The notes under the pieces: generated by a model
Told to the model about the DNA's origin: nothing
Seen by the model: the letters and a program-made list of their open reading frames with translations, nothing else
Databases searched by the model: none
Source of the DNA: Niastella sp. OAS944
Lineage (GTDB): Bacteria > Bacteroidota > Bacteroidia > Chitinophagales > Chitinophagaceae
Direction of reading: 5' to 3'
Length of the DNA: 64,000 bases
Assembly (NCBI GenBank): GCA_024809215.1
Contig: JANUBW010000014.1
Location: 82,337 to 146,336, forward strand
In this document: in pieces, positions 35,407 through 42,530 of the stretch
How positions within the stretch are numbered: the first letter of the stretch is position 1
Layout of the letters: each line of letters starts with the position of its first letter
Made by a program: the position numbers and the translations under genes

Positions 35407-35860
35407 AGTGCTGCGCCATTCTATTGGCAGTGCTACGCAGCTTATAGTAATAGTCGTCAATATCCTGCCCCGACCTAACCGTTAGTGCAGAACCGTAATT
35501 ATCGGGTTCAACTGAATAAGTAACACAGGCTTTGTCATATTTACTGCCCGATGCACGGGAAGAAAAATAAGCGTGCAAAATAATTTCATTCTTGTTGAGG
35601 AAAAGTATTTCGCCGGTAGAATCACATTTAACCCTTTGTTTGGGATCGCGCTTACCTGTGATCAGATCTTTATAAATATTAATTTCTGTTTCATCTGTAA
35701 CTGCTTCAGCCAGAGTATCGCCATGATTAAAGAACTTCAATTGAACTTTATCTACATCCTTTAACAGGTCGGCAAAATATTTTTTGCCTTTGTTTTTGTG
35801 TGAGATACTGCTACAAGAGACCATTGTTAAAAACGCTAAACCAAGGGAAACATTTTTCAT
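35405..35860 (-). CDS. Small lipoprotein of unknown function
   Basis: A 151-residue protein from the Met at 35860; the 8 codons upstream in frame would precede a signal peptide and are probably not used. The signal MKNVSLGLAFLTMVSC gives a lipidated Cys16. The mature part includes a KKYFADLLKDVDKVQLKFF segment and two more Cys (VKCDST and KACVTY). It is a typical orphan Bacteroidota lipoprotein; no family recognised. The gap to mqnD is 62 bp, so it could be read from the same transcript as the mqn genes. Confidence 0.6.
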   Translation of the reverse strand: MKNVSLGLAFLTMVSCSSISHKNKGKKYFADLLKDVDKVQLKFFNHGDTLAEAVTDETEINIYKDLITGKRDPKQRVKCDSTGEILFLNKNEIILHAYFSSRASGSKYDKACVTYSVEPDNYGSALTVRSGQDIDDYYYKLRSTANRMAQH

Positions 35861-35922
35861 ATTATAACTTTTACAGTATGGCAACCCGGTAATTCTGCAA
35901 AGGGTATACCATATTCCCCAAC

Positions 35923-36753
35923 CTATAGAAAGATATTTTCGGTAGTTGGATTTACCTGTTTTAATTGGCTGTAAATATCAAGAAAAGTATTCACTGCTGC
36001 TTTACCATCGGCCCCCAATTGTAAAGAATAGTTATTAACATACAGATCTATATGCTGGCGCATTACCGCTTCACTCATTTCCTGCGAATGTTGTTTTACA
36101 TAATCAGTAATAAGCGGGTAATTTTCGAATGCATACTCGAGGCTGCGCTTTATTAAGCCATCTACTTTTTGTTGCAGGGCACTATCGAACGATCTCTTCA
36201 TTACAATTCCCCCTAATGGAATAGGATTACCTGTTTGTCGTTCCCAGTATTCGCCCAAATCAACCAGCTTATGTAACCCTTTTTGCTGATAAGTAAAACG
36301 GTTTTCATGAATAATAACGCCGGCATCAACATCGTCATTGAGCACAGCATCTTCAATGGCAGAGAACACCATGAATTTCTTTTTTATGGCTTTGGGGTAC
36401 GCCAGTGAAAATAGCATATGTGCGGTCGTATGTTCACCCGGTACGGCAATGGTCATTTCATTCACATCTTTATTTTCAGCACCGGTCTGTTTGGTTATTA
36501 ACAAAGGCCCTACCCCTTTGCCTAACGCGCCACCTGCATTTAATACTATATATTTATTTAGCAATAACGGTAATACGCCATAACTGATCTTTGTAACATC
36601 TAACTTACCCTGCAATGCCCATTCATTAAGCGTTTGCACATCTTCCAACACGGGTTGAAAGCTCAATCCTTCAGTATCGATCTTATTATTCACAAGTGCA
36701 TCGAAGATAAATGTATCGTTCGGGCACGGAGAAAAGCCTATTTTAAAGGTCAT
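35923..36753 (-). CDS. mqnD: 1,4-dihydroxy-6-naphthoate synthase
   Basis: A 276-residue enzyme that turns cyclic dehypoxanthinyl futalosine into 1,4-dihydroxy-6-naphthoate in the futalosine route to menaquinone. It starts with the family block IGFSPCPNDTFIFDALV, then ISYGVLPLLL and GVGPLLITK, and has the periplasmic-binding-like fold of the MqnA/MqnD group; the SPCPNDTF motif indicates MqnD rather than MqnA. Length is normal. It follows mqnB on the same strand after 128 bp filled by an inverted heptamer repeat. Confidence 0.92.
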   Translation of the reverse strand: MTFKIGFSPCPNDTFIFDALVNNKIDTEGLSFQPVLEDVQTLNEWALQGKLDVTKISYGVLPLLLNKYIVLNAGGALGKGVGPLLITKQTGAENKDVNEMTIAVPGEHTTAHMLFSLAYPKAIKKKFMVFSAIEDAVLNDDVDAGVIIHENRFTYQQKGLHKLVDLGEYWERQTGNPIPLGGIVMKRSFDSALQQKVDGLIKRSLEYAFENYPLITDYVKQHSQEMSEAVMRQHIDLYVNNYSLQLGADGKAAVNTFLDIYSQLKQVNPTTENIFL

Positions 36754-36791
36754 AGCGGTATAATTACTTTATTATGTGGTTCTAATAATCT

Positions 36792-36867
36792 GTTACAGGT
36801 TTCAGGTTACAGGTTTTCTCTTAACTTTTTTTTCTTTCCCTGCAACCTGTAACATGTAACTTGTAAC
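36792..36867. repeat. Inverted heptamer arms (GTTACAG/CTGTAAC family)
   Basis: Left arm 36792-36812 (GTTACAG, GTTTCAG, GTTACAG) and right arm 36840-36867 (CTGCAAC, CTGTAAC, ATGTAAC, TTGTAAC) are reverse complements around a T/C-rich spacer, between mqnB and mqnD. The family recurs at 44224, 46916 and 61693. Confidence 0.85.
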
Positions 36868-36881
36868 AATTGAATAGTCAA

Positions 36882-37535
36882 TTAAAAATTCTCAGTTACA
36901 ATCTGTGCTAATTTTTCATTAAGCACTCCTATAGCATCTTTCATCTTCCATTTAGTTTTATCGCGTTCGCCTACGAAATTAGAAATAGCGCGTAATTGTA
37001 TAAATGGGATCTTTTCTGTTAACGCTACATAATGAAAAGCAGCGCCTTCCATCGATTCAACAACCGGCTGGTACTTTTGTTGCAATTGTTGAATACGTTC
37101 GGGACGGGTGCTTATTTCACTTATGGTTACAGACTTCACCAATGGCAGCTTTTGTTGTTGCAGTAATTCAGGATTATTATTTACAAGGCTTTTGCCAGTA
37201 TATGGGCCGGTGATCTGTGGCAGCCCCATATCAAATACATCTTTAAATTCATTATTCTCTTCTACCCCCAGATCGCCGGTCACTTCTTCATTTACCAATA
37301 CAATGCTTCCCGGTGGATAACTGGCAGAAAAACTGCCGCCGATACCTGCCTGAATCAGCATATCGGGCCGTTTATTGCCTATGGTCTTTGTAAGCCAGTA
37401 TGTGGTGCTCATACTGCCAATTCCGGCTATCAGCACATTGAACCGGTTGTTGCCAATTATGCTGTCCCGTTCGGCCAAAAGGTTTATAGTAGGTTGAATT
37501 TCAAAGTTCGTTGCAGCTATTAACAAAATATCCAT
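36882..37535 (-). CDS. mqnB: Futalosine hydrolase
   Basis: A 217-residue nucleoside-phosphorylase-fold enzyme. It hydrolyses futalosine to dehypoxanthinyl futalosine and hypoxanthine. Visible features are the N-terminal ILLIAATNFEIQPT, the purine site region LIQAGIGGSFSASYPPGSIVLV, and VESMEGAAFHYVA with the catalytic Glu of this fold. Its neighbour mqnD makes the futalosine assignment stronger than MTA/SAH nucleosidase. mqnA and mqnC are not in the window. The start is fixed by the fold's first strand, and a -7 box ends 4 nt before it. Confidence 0.92.
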   Translation of the reverse strand: MDILLIAATNFEIQPTINLLAERDSIIGNNRFNVLIAGIGSMSTTYWLTKTIGNKRPDMLIQAGIGGSFSASYPPGSIVLVNEEVTGDLGVEENNEFKDVFDMGLPQITGPYTGKSLVNNNPELLQQQKLPLVKSVTISEISTRPERIQQLQQKYQPVVESMEGAAFHYVALTEKIPFIQLRAISNFVGERDKTKWKMKDAIGVLNEKLAQIVTENF

Positions 37536-37539
37536 GGTG

Positions 37540-37547
37540 CAAAACTA
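37540..37547 (-). promoter_or_regulatory. -7 promoter box of mqnB
   Basis: On the minus strand TAGTTTTG matches TAnnTTTG exactly and ends 4 nt before the mqnB ATG, predicting a leaderless or nearly leaderless mRNA. No -33 TTTG at the right distance; that DNA is a repeat arm. Confidence 0.5.
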
Positions 37548-37558
37548 AGGGAATACAG

Positions 37559-37652
37559 GTTGCCGGTCACCAGTTACCGGTTGCCTGGCCTTAACTCCAG
37601 GACTGCCAATTAATAGCAGGCTTATTACCTGGCAACTGGTAACCGGTACCCT
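37559..37652. repeat. Inverted heptamer arms (GTTACCG family)
   Basis: Left arm 37559-37586 (GTTGCCG, GTCACCA, GTTACCG, GTTGCCT) and right arm 37629-37652 (CTGGCAA, CTGGTAA, CCGGTAC) are reverse complements. It occupies the divergent region between mqnB and the first pterin gene, exactly where both -33 elements would be expected. Confidence 0.85.
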
Positions 37653-37701
37653 GCAAAGCGGAGAATTGCCTATAATAGTACTGCCAAACTAAAGTAAGCG
37701 T

Positions 37702-37709
37702 TACCTTTG
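37702..37709 (+). promoter_or_regulatory. -7 promoter box of the pterin operon
   Basis: TACCTTTG, an exact TAnnTTTG match, lies 21 nt before the ATG at 37731. Confidence 0.55.
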
Positions 37710-37730
37710 CGGCAAATTTTCACGACAACA

Positions 37731-38141
37731 ATGGTGTATTTGACTCGTGTTGAACACTTTAATGCAGCCCATAAATTGTATAACCCCCAGTGGACCAAGG
37801 AACAAAATGAGCTGGTTTTTGGAAAATGTGCCAATCAGAACTGGCATGGCCATAATTACGAACTTTATGTAACCGTTAAAGGCAGGCCCAACCCCGATAC
37901 CGGTTTTGTGTGTGATGTAAAAGAATTAAGCCGTATAATAAACCAATACGTAACAGAACAATTAGACCATAAAAACCTTAATGTAGATGTGCCTTTCATG
38001 AAGGACCAGCTTTGTTCAACCGAGAACCTGGCTATTGCCATCTGGAAGCAACTACAACCACATATACCGGCTGGTGCGCAATTACATGGTATTAAACTGT
38101 ATGAAACACCACGCATTTTTGTGGAGTATTTTGGAGAATAA
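37731..38141 (+). CDS. 6-pyruvoyl-tetrahydropterin/6-carboxytetrahydropterin synthase family (copy 1)
   Basis: A 136-residue PTPS/QueD enzyme from the ATG at 37731 (an in-frame ATG at 37707 overlaps the -7 box). It has the zinc His in VEHFNAAHKL and in WHGHNYELY, the catalytic Cys in FGKCANQNWHGH (C-x5-HGH), DHKNLN and a final Glu in LYETPRIFVEYF. It converts 7,8-dihydroneopterin triphosphate either to 6-pyruvoyl-tetrahydropterin (biopterin route) or to 6-carboxytetrahydropterin (queuosine route). The C-x5-HGH spacing and LDHKNLNVDVPF resemble PTPS. It is followed by a paralogue and folE, which makes the substrate. Confidence 0.88.
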   Translation: MVYLTRVEHFNAAHKLYNPQWTKEQNELVFGKCANQNWHGHNYELYVTVKGRPNPDTGFVCDVKELSRIINQYVTEQLDHKNLNVDVPFMKDQLCSTENLAIAIWKQLQPHIPAGAQLHGIKLYETPRIFVEYFGE

Positions 38142-38158
38142 GTTTTATTAAAAATAAC

Positions 38159-38572
38159 ATGAGCAGAAAAGTAGCTGTTTACCGTAAGGAACATTTTAAT
38201 GCGGCCCATCGCTTATATAATCCTGCCTGGGATATGGCTAAAAACGATGCCGTGTTTGGCAAATGCAATAATCCCAGCTTTCATGGCCATAACTATGAAG
38301 TAGTGGTTAAAGTAACCGGTGAGCCCGATCCTGAAACAGGTTATGTGATGGACATGAAAATACTAAGTGAGCTTATCAGGGACCAGGTGCTTGAAAAGTT
38401 CGATCATAAGAACCTTAACCTGGATACTGAATACTTCAGGAACCTGAATCCAACAGCAGAAAATATTTGTCTGGTGATCTATGATCTGCTGAGGGAAAAA
38501 ATTGATCACCGGCTCGATGTGCAGGTGCGGTTGTATGAAACGGAAAGAAATTTTGTAGAGTATCCTGCTTAG
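38159..38572 (+). CDS. 6-pyruvoyl-tetrahydropterin/6-carboxytetrahydropterin synthase family (copy 2)
   Basis: A 137-residue paralogue starting 17 bp after copy 1. It keeps the zinc-binding histidines (KEHFNAAHRL, FHGHNYEVV), the catalytic Cys in FGKCNNPSFHGH, EKFDHKNLNLD and the terminal YETERNFVEYPA. It looks very like animal PTPS (GKCNNPxxHGHNY, GEPDPETGYVMDM). Two copies may divide queuosine and tetrahydropterin synthesis, or be redundant; sequence alone does not settle this. The gene lies 39 bp before folE. Confidence 0.88.
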   Translation: MSRKVAVYRKEHFNAAHRLYNPAWDMAKNDAVFGKCNNPSFHGHNYEVVVKVTGEPDPETGYVMDMKILSELIRDQVLEKFDHKNLNLDTEYFRNLNPTAENICLVIYDLLREKIDHRLDVQVRLYETERNFVEYPA

Positions 38573-38611
38573 TTCCGCATAAACGTTAAGAAAATATTTA
38601 AAACAACGGAA

Positions 38612-39208
38612 ATGGCTTATAATAAAGTTGACCAATACGATGAAAAGATAATGCCGGAGCTGATGCATCATTACCGCGAAACATTATCGCTGCTGGGTGA
38701 AGACCCTAACAGAGAAGGCCTGGTAAAAACGCCTGAACGTATGGCCAAGGCTATGCAATATCTTACACAAGGGTATGAAATGGATGCAAGGGCTATTTTA
38801 GCTTCGGCCAAGTTTAAGGAAAGTGTAAGTGAAATGATATTGGTGAAGGATATTGAATTATATAGCATGTGCGAACATCACTTATTACCATTTTTTGGAA
38901 AAGCGCATATTGCCTATATTCCTAATGGGTATATTACCGGTCTTAGCAAACTGGCCCGGGTAGTTGATGTGTATGCCCGCCGTTTGCAGGTACAGGAGCG
39001 CCTTACTACTCAAATTCTGGATGCTATAAAAGAAACCCTGCAACCCCTTGGCGTAGCAGTGGTTATTGAGGCATCGCACCTTTGTATGATGATGCGTGGA
39101 GTACAAAAACAAAATTCCGTAACCACCACATCGGCATTTTGGGGCGAGTTTGAAAGAAACGAAACCCGAAGTGAGTTTATGAAACTTATATCATCGCGCT
39201 TACATTAA
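38612..39208 (+). CDS. folE: GTP cyclohydrolase I (type IA)
   Basis: A 198-residue enzyme that opens GTP to 7,8-dihydroneopterin triphosphate, the entry to folate, biopterin and queuosine. Zinc ligands are visible in MCEHHLLPF (Cys and His) and in [12 protein letters not shown] (Cys). Other marks are [20 protein letters not shown] and a terminal [14 protein letters not shown]. The length and motif set are standard. It is the third gene of the pterin operon; its product is the substrate of the two upstream enzymes. Confidence 0.97.
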   Translation: MAYNKVDQYDEKIMPELMHHYRETLSLLGEDPNREGLVKTPERMAKAMQYLTQGYEMDARAILASAKFKESVSEMILVKDIELYSMCEHHLLPFFGKAHIAYIPNGYITGLSKLARVVDVYARRLQVQERLTTQILDAIKETLQPLGVAVVIEASHLCMMMRGVQKQNSVTTTSAFWGEFERNETRSEFMKLISSRLH

Positions 39209-39361
39209 TAATTATTTATTAGTCAGCGGTGCGCCTTTGGAAATCAGCCACAGCGCGTAAGAAAAAAAGTAGGACATATTATTAACACGAAGGTTTCTTT
39301 ATTCTTTTTGGATAGTTAAAACCTTTGTGGCATTTTTGTTTTTTAAACCCCTTTTAACATT

Positions 39362-40252
39362 ATGACACATGCTTTTGTGTTCCCGGGACAAGGCTCTCAG
39401 TTTCCGGGGATGGGAAAAGACCACTATGAAAACAGTGCTTTTGCGAAAAGATTATTTGAACAGGCGAACGAGATTGTGGGGTTTCGTATTTCGGATATCA
39501 TGTTTAACGGTACTGAAGAAGACTTGAAACAAACCAGGGTAACCCAACCCGCCATTTTTCTTCATTCCGTTATTGCGTTTAAAAGTATTGATAATGCACG
39601 CCCCGAAATGGTTGCCGGTCATTCACTTGGTGAGTTTTCGGCATTAGTGGCCAACGGAGTATTAAGCTTTGAAGATGGATTAAAACTGGTGAGCATCAGG
39701 GCACAGGCCATGCAAAAAGCCTGCGAAAGCAATCCATCGACCATGGCAGCAGTATTAGGTCTTGAAGATGCCAAAGTAGAAGAAATTTGCGCACTTGTTC
39801 AGGAAGAAACCAATGAAGTGGTTGTGCCGGCCAATTACAATTGCCCCGGGCAGTTGGTAATTAGTGGTAGCAATAAAGGTATTGAAGTTGCCATCGAGCG
39901 GCTGAAAGCTGCCGGCGCCAAACGCGCCCTGGTATTACCAGTAAGCGGCGCCTTTCACTCTCCTTTGATGGAACCTGCCAAAGCCGAATTATCAAAAGCT
40001 ATTGAAGCTATCACTTTCTATCATCCTAATTGCCCTGTTTATCAAAACGTTGTGGCTAAAGCCGTGGGCAACAAAGAAGATATTAAACAAAACCTCATCG
40101 ATCAGCTTACCAGCGCAGTAAAATGGACCCAAAGTATTAAAACCATGATCACTGATGGGGGCACTCATTTCACTGAATGCGGCCCCGGTAAAGTTTTACA
40201 AGGCCTTATAGGCAAGATCGACAAAAAAGTAACTACCGACGGAGTAAGTTAA
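39362..40252 (+). CDS. fabD: Malonyl-CoA:ACP transacylase
   Basis: A 296-residue enzyme that loads malonyl groups onto acyl carrier protein for fatty acid synthesis. It has the N-terminal FVFPGQGSQFPGMG, the nucleophile Ser in GHSLGEFSAL, the Arg in VSIRAQAMQ, the catalytic His in VSGAFHSPLM and a terminal GPGKVLQGLI. Length is normal. It stands alone between the pterin operon and a bidirectional terminator; fabH lies 5.5 kb away on the other strand. Confidence 0.96.
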   Translation: MTHAFVFPGQGSQFPGMGKDHYENSAFAKRLFEQANEIVGFRISDIMFNGTEEDLKQTRVTQPAIFLHSVIAFKSIDNARPEMVAGHSLGEFSALVANGVLSFEDGLKLVSIRAQAMQKACESNPSTMAAVLGLEDAKVEEICALVQEETNEVVVPANYNCPGQLVISGSNKGIEVAIERLKAAGAKRALVLPVSGAFHSPLMEPAKAELSKAIEAITFYHPNCPVYQNVVAKAVGNKEDIKQNLIDQLTSAVKWTQSIKTMITDGGTHFTECGPGKVLQGLIGKIDKKVTTDGVS

Positions 40253-40258
40253 AGGCTG

Positions 40259-40290
40259 GTTGACATGTTAACTAGTTGACGAGTTAACTA
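40259..40290 (+). repeat. Octamer repeat, GTTRACNN family
   Basis: Four contiguous 8-nt units, GTTGACAT, GTTAACTA, GTTGACGA and GTTAACTA, begin 7 bp after the fabD stop. The same family occurs at 24835-24866. Confidence 0.8.
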
Positions 40291-40339
40291 GGAAATATAA
40301 CAGCTTTACAGATCGTTACCCCCTAAAATGCTTAAAAAG

Positions 40340-40370
40340 AAAAGAGCCACGATACAATCGCGGCTCTTTT
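40340..40370. terminator. Bidirectional terminator between fabD and the S41 peptidase gene
   Basis: AAAAGAGCC-A-CGA (40340-40352) pairs with TCG-C-GGCTCTTTT (40358-40370), one mismatch, followed by CTTTTTTA on the plus side. The A-rich left flank gives a T-run on the minus side. Confidence 0.8.
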
Positions 40371-40389
40371 CTTTTTTATAATATATCTA

Positions 40390-41706
40390 TTATCTAATCA
40401 TTCCTTTAAACCTGGGCCGCCCAACCCGTTCATTCAACCCAAGCACTTCTTCGGTTAATGCCATGCGTTGTTGTGGGCTCACCGCCATGCGGGGCGCATA
40501 GTTGCCGTTGTTTATAAAGAACAATACGGCATTCAAGCATCCTTCACTTTGATCGCCCCAGTCTTTATCTAAACCATCTGCTTGCTGGTGACTAAGACTT
40601 AACCCATTAAAATAATTGCCTTCGCCATTTTTATTTACTGTACGAAACGATACGGGGAATATATACCAATCGAATACCGAAATAGGATAAAAGCCCACAG
40701 GTTTACCATGTGTGCTCGATGGCCCTATGAGGTGAACATCCATATAAGGCATTAAACTGTTTATAAGCAATTCACTGGCCGAAGCGGTATTCTGACTTAC
40801 TATAAAGAAAAGACGGTTAAGATCGAGCGTACCTTTTTTTGTAAAGTTCTGGGTAACGTTGTAGGAGCTATAGTGATCGTTAAACTCCTCGGTCAACATT
40901 ACCTTATGGTCTGCCGCTGCCGGCGCCAGGTAATTGGCCAACATATTTTGTACCGAAACATATCCGCCACCGTTATACCTAAGGTCAACTACCAGGTCAT
41001 TCACATGCTCGCTGCTGAACTTATTGAAAATACGGGTAAACTCATTTTTGATCTCAACAGTATCGCCCAGGAAGGAGTTGAATACAAAATAACCGGTTTT
41101 ACCGGCGCCTGTTGTATATACTGAATCAAACAACAGGGGATGTTCTTTGTATGAAGACGCTTTTAGTGTAATGGTAGTATCGGTGGCATGGGGCCGTTCG
41201 AACAAAAACGAACCAACGGAACTGTTATAAACCGCCTGTACAATACCATCGGCATTGGTGGAATTTATATTGGGGTTACCATTGATCTGTTTAATATGCC
41301 AACTACGTCTGATACCTGCCTTGCCTGCAGGTGACTCAGGTTCAACATACGACACCCGCAGATCGGTATTGGTAAGAAAAAAGATGTTCATTCCAAAATC
41401 GCCACCAACGCCTGAGCTTAGAGCGTCCCAATCGCGTTTAAGCATGGCAAAACTCCAGCGGTCAACCGGCATATTGAAACCGGGCTCAGTACTAAAGGCC
41501 CGTATTGCCTGCATAACGCCATTAGGATCTGTGAAACTGTGTGCATTGAAGGTTCCGGGAATATTATTGTGCCACAGGTAAATATCCCGTGCATAGTTTG
41601 CCGCCGTGTCGTTCTTCACTTCACTGCTAACTATGTCGTGATCTTTTCTGCAGCTTACCACAGAAAGCCCTATAAAAATTACAGCTCCTGCTACAATAGC
41701 TTTCAT
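40390..41706 (-). CDS. S41-family (C-terminal processing) peptidase, lipoprotein
   Basis: A 438-residue lipoprotein (Cys19, LSVVSCRK). A PDZ-like region is visible around residues 115-165 (VSYVEPESPAGKAGIRR), then the S41 catalytic domain with DLVVDLRYNGGGYVS, SQNTASASELLIN (the catalytic Ser in TASASE) and STHGKPVG (the general-base Lys). Homologues cleave proteins near their C-termini in the periplasm or at the cell surface. The Bacteroidota lipoprotein branch is common and its targets are mostly unknown. It is monocistronic by context. Confidence 0.88.
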   Translation of the reverse strand: MKAIVAGAVIFIGLSVVSCRKDHDIVSSEVKNDTAANYARDIYLWHNNIPGTFNAHSFTDPNGVMQAIRAFSTEPGFNMPVDRWSFAMLKRDWDALSSGVGGDFGMNIFFLTNTDLRVSYVEPESPAGKAGIRRSWHIKQINGNPNINSTNADGIVQAVYNSSVGSFLFERPHATDTTITLKASSYKEHPLLFDSVYTTGAGKTGYFVFNSFLGDTVEIKNEFTRIFNKFSSEHVNDLVVDLRYNGGGYVSVQNMLANYLAPAAADHKVMLTEEFNDHYSSYNVTQNFTKKGTLDLNRLFFIVSQNTASASELLINSLMPYMDVHLIGPSSTHGKPVGFYPISVFDWYIFPVSFRTVNKNGEGNYFNGLSLSHQQADGLDKDWGDQSEGCLNAVLFFINNGNYAPRMAVSPQQRMALTEEVLGLNERVGRPRFKGMIR

Positions 41707-41886
41707 ACAATAACCCGAACTTTTTCTATGTGACCTTATCTGCTATAAAGATGATCATTCAATGGAACATTTCATAGAGCGGAAAACATAAACCAGATAA
41801 CTTTAACAAGTTACAAATATTTAGGGGAACAGCGTGAAAAGTGAAAGTTAAGTTTTATATGGGAAAACAGGTGGCGGCAGAAGGCC

Positions 41887-41968
41887 GAAGTATGAGGTAG
41901 GAAGTAAGAAGTAGGAAATACAAAAATTCAGGATCTTCAGACTTCGTATCTCCTGCTTCTTACTTCTA
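41887..41968. repeat. Inverted heptamer arms (GAAGTAG/CTACTTC family)
   Basis: Left arm 41887-41921 (GAAGTAT, GAGGTAG, GAAGTAA, GAAGTAG, GAAATAC) and right arm 41941-41968 (ACTTCGT, ATCTCCT, GCTTCTT, ACTTCTA) are reverse complements around ~20 bp. They fill the gap between the S41 and GNAT genes. Confidence 0.85.
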
Positions 41969-41973
41969 TTAAA

Positions 41974-42423
41974 TTAAACCGTAATACTGCAATTGATCCA
42001 CTCAGGATCGAAGCTGGCTTTATACTTTTTATAAAAGTTAATGGCCGGCTCGTTCCATTCAAGCACCTGCCAGGTAATACCGTTGAAATTCCTTTCTTTA
42101 GCTTCTACGATCAACTGATCGAAAAGCAATTTACCCAGTCCTTTGCCCCGCATTTTTTCTGTAACAATCAGGTCTTCGAGGTACATACGCTGTCCTTTCC
42201 AGGTACTATAGCGAATGTAATACATGGCAAATCCTTCAACCTGTCCGTTGGCTTCGGCCACAAAAGCCCACCAAACCGGTTGGTTTCCAAAACCACTTTC
42301 AACAAAATGCTCCATACTAACCGTTACTTCATGAGCCGCTTTTTCATATACAGCCAGCTCATTTATTAACTCCAATAACCGGGGACAATCTTCTTTTACA
42401 GCACGACGAATCTTTATATCCAT
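41974..42423 (-). CDS. GNAT N-acetyltransferase, spermidine/diamine acetyltransferase-like
   Basis: A 149-residue GCN5-related acetyltransferase. The acetyl-CoA loop is in VTEKMRGKGLGKLL (R-G-K-G-x-G), preceded by YSTWKGQRMYLEDLIV and followed by WQVLEWNEPAINFYKKY. The YSTWKG...YLED...WNEPAI combination resembles SAT1/diamine acetyltransferases, which acetylate polyamines or thialysine with acetyl-CoA in the cytoplasm. The exact amine is unknown. Confidence 0.88.
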   Translation of the reverse strand: MDIKIRRAVKEDCPRLLELINELAVYEKAAHEVTVSMEHFVESGFGNQPVWWAFVAEANGQVEGFAMYYIRYSTWKGQRMYLEDLIVTEKMRGKGLGKLLFDQLIVEAKERNFNGITWQVLEWNEPAINFYKKYKASFDPEWINCSITV

Positions 42424-42473
42424 ATATGTTTTAATAGTGAATGTTAGACATTTTTCGTTTTAAAGAGTCTTTC

Positions 42474-42530
42474 GTTACCAGTTACCGGCTTCCAGTTGCC
42501 GGGGCCTGGTAACCGGCTTACCGGTAACCG
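42474..42530. repeat. Inverted heptamer arms (GTTACCG family) overlapping a gene end
   Basis: Left arm 42474-42501 (GTTACCA, GTTACCG, GCTTCCA, GTTGCCG) and right arm about 42506-42530 (CTGGTAA, CCGGCTTA, CCGGTAA). The right arm includes the last codons and the stop of the amidohydrolase gene that ends at 42518. Confidence 0.8.
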
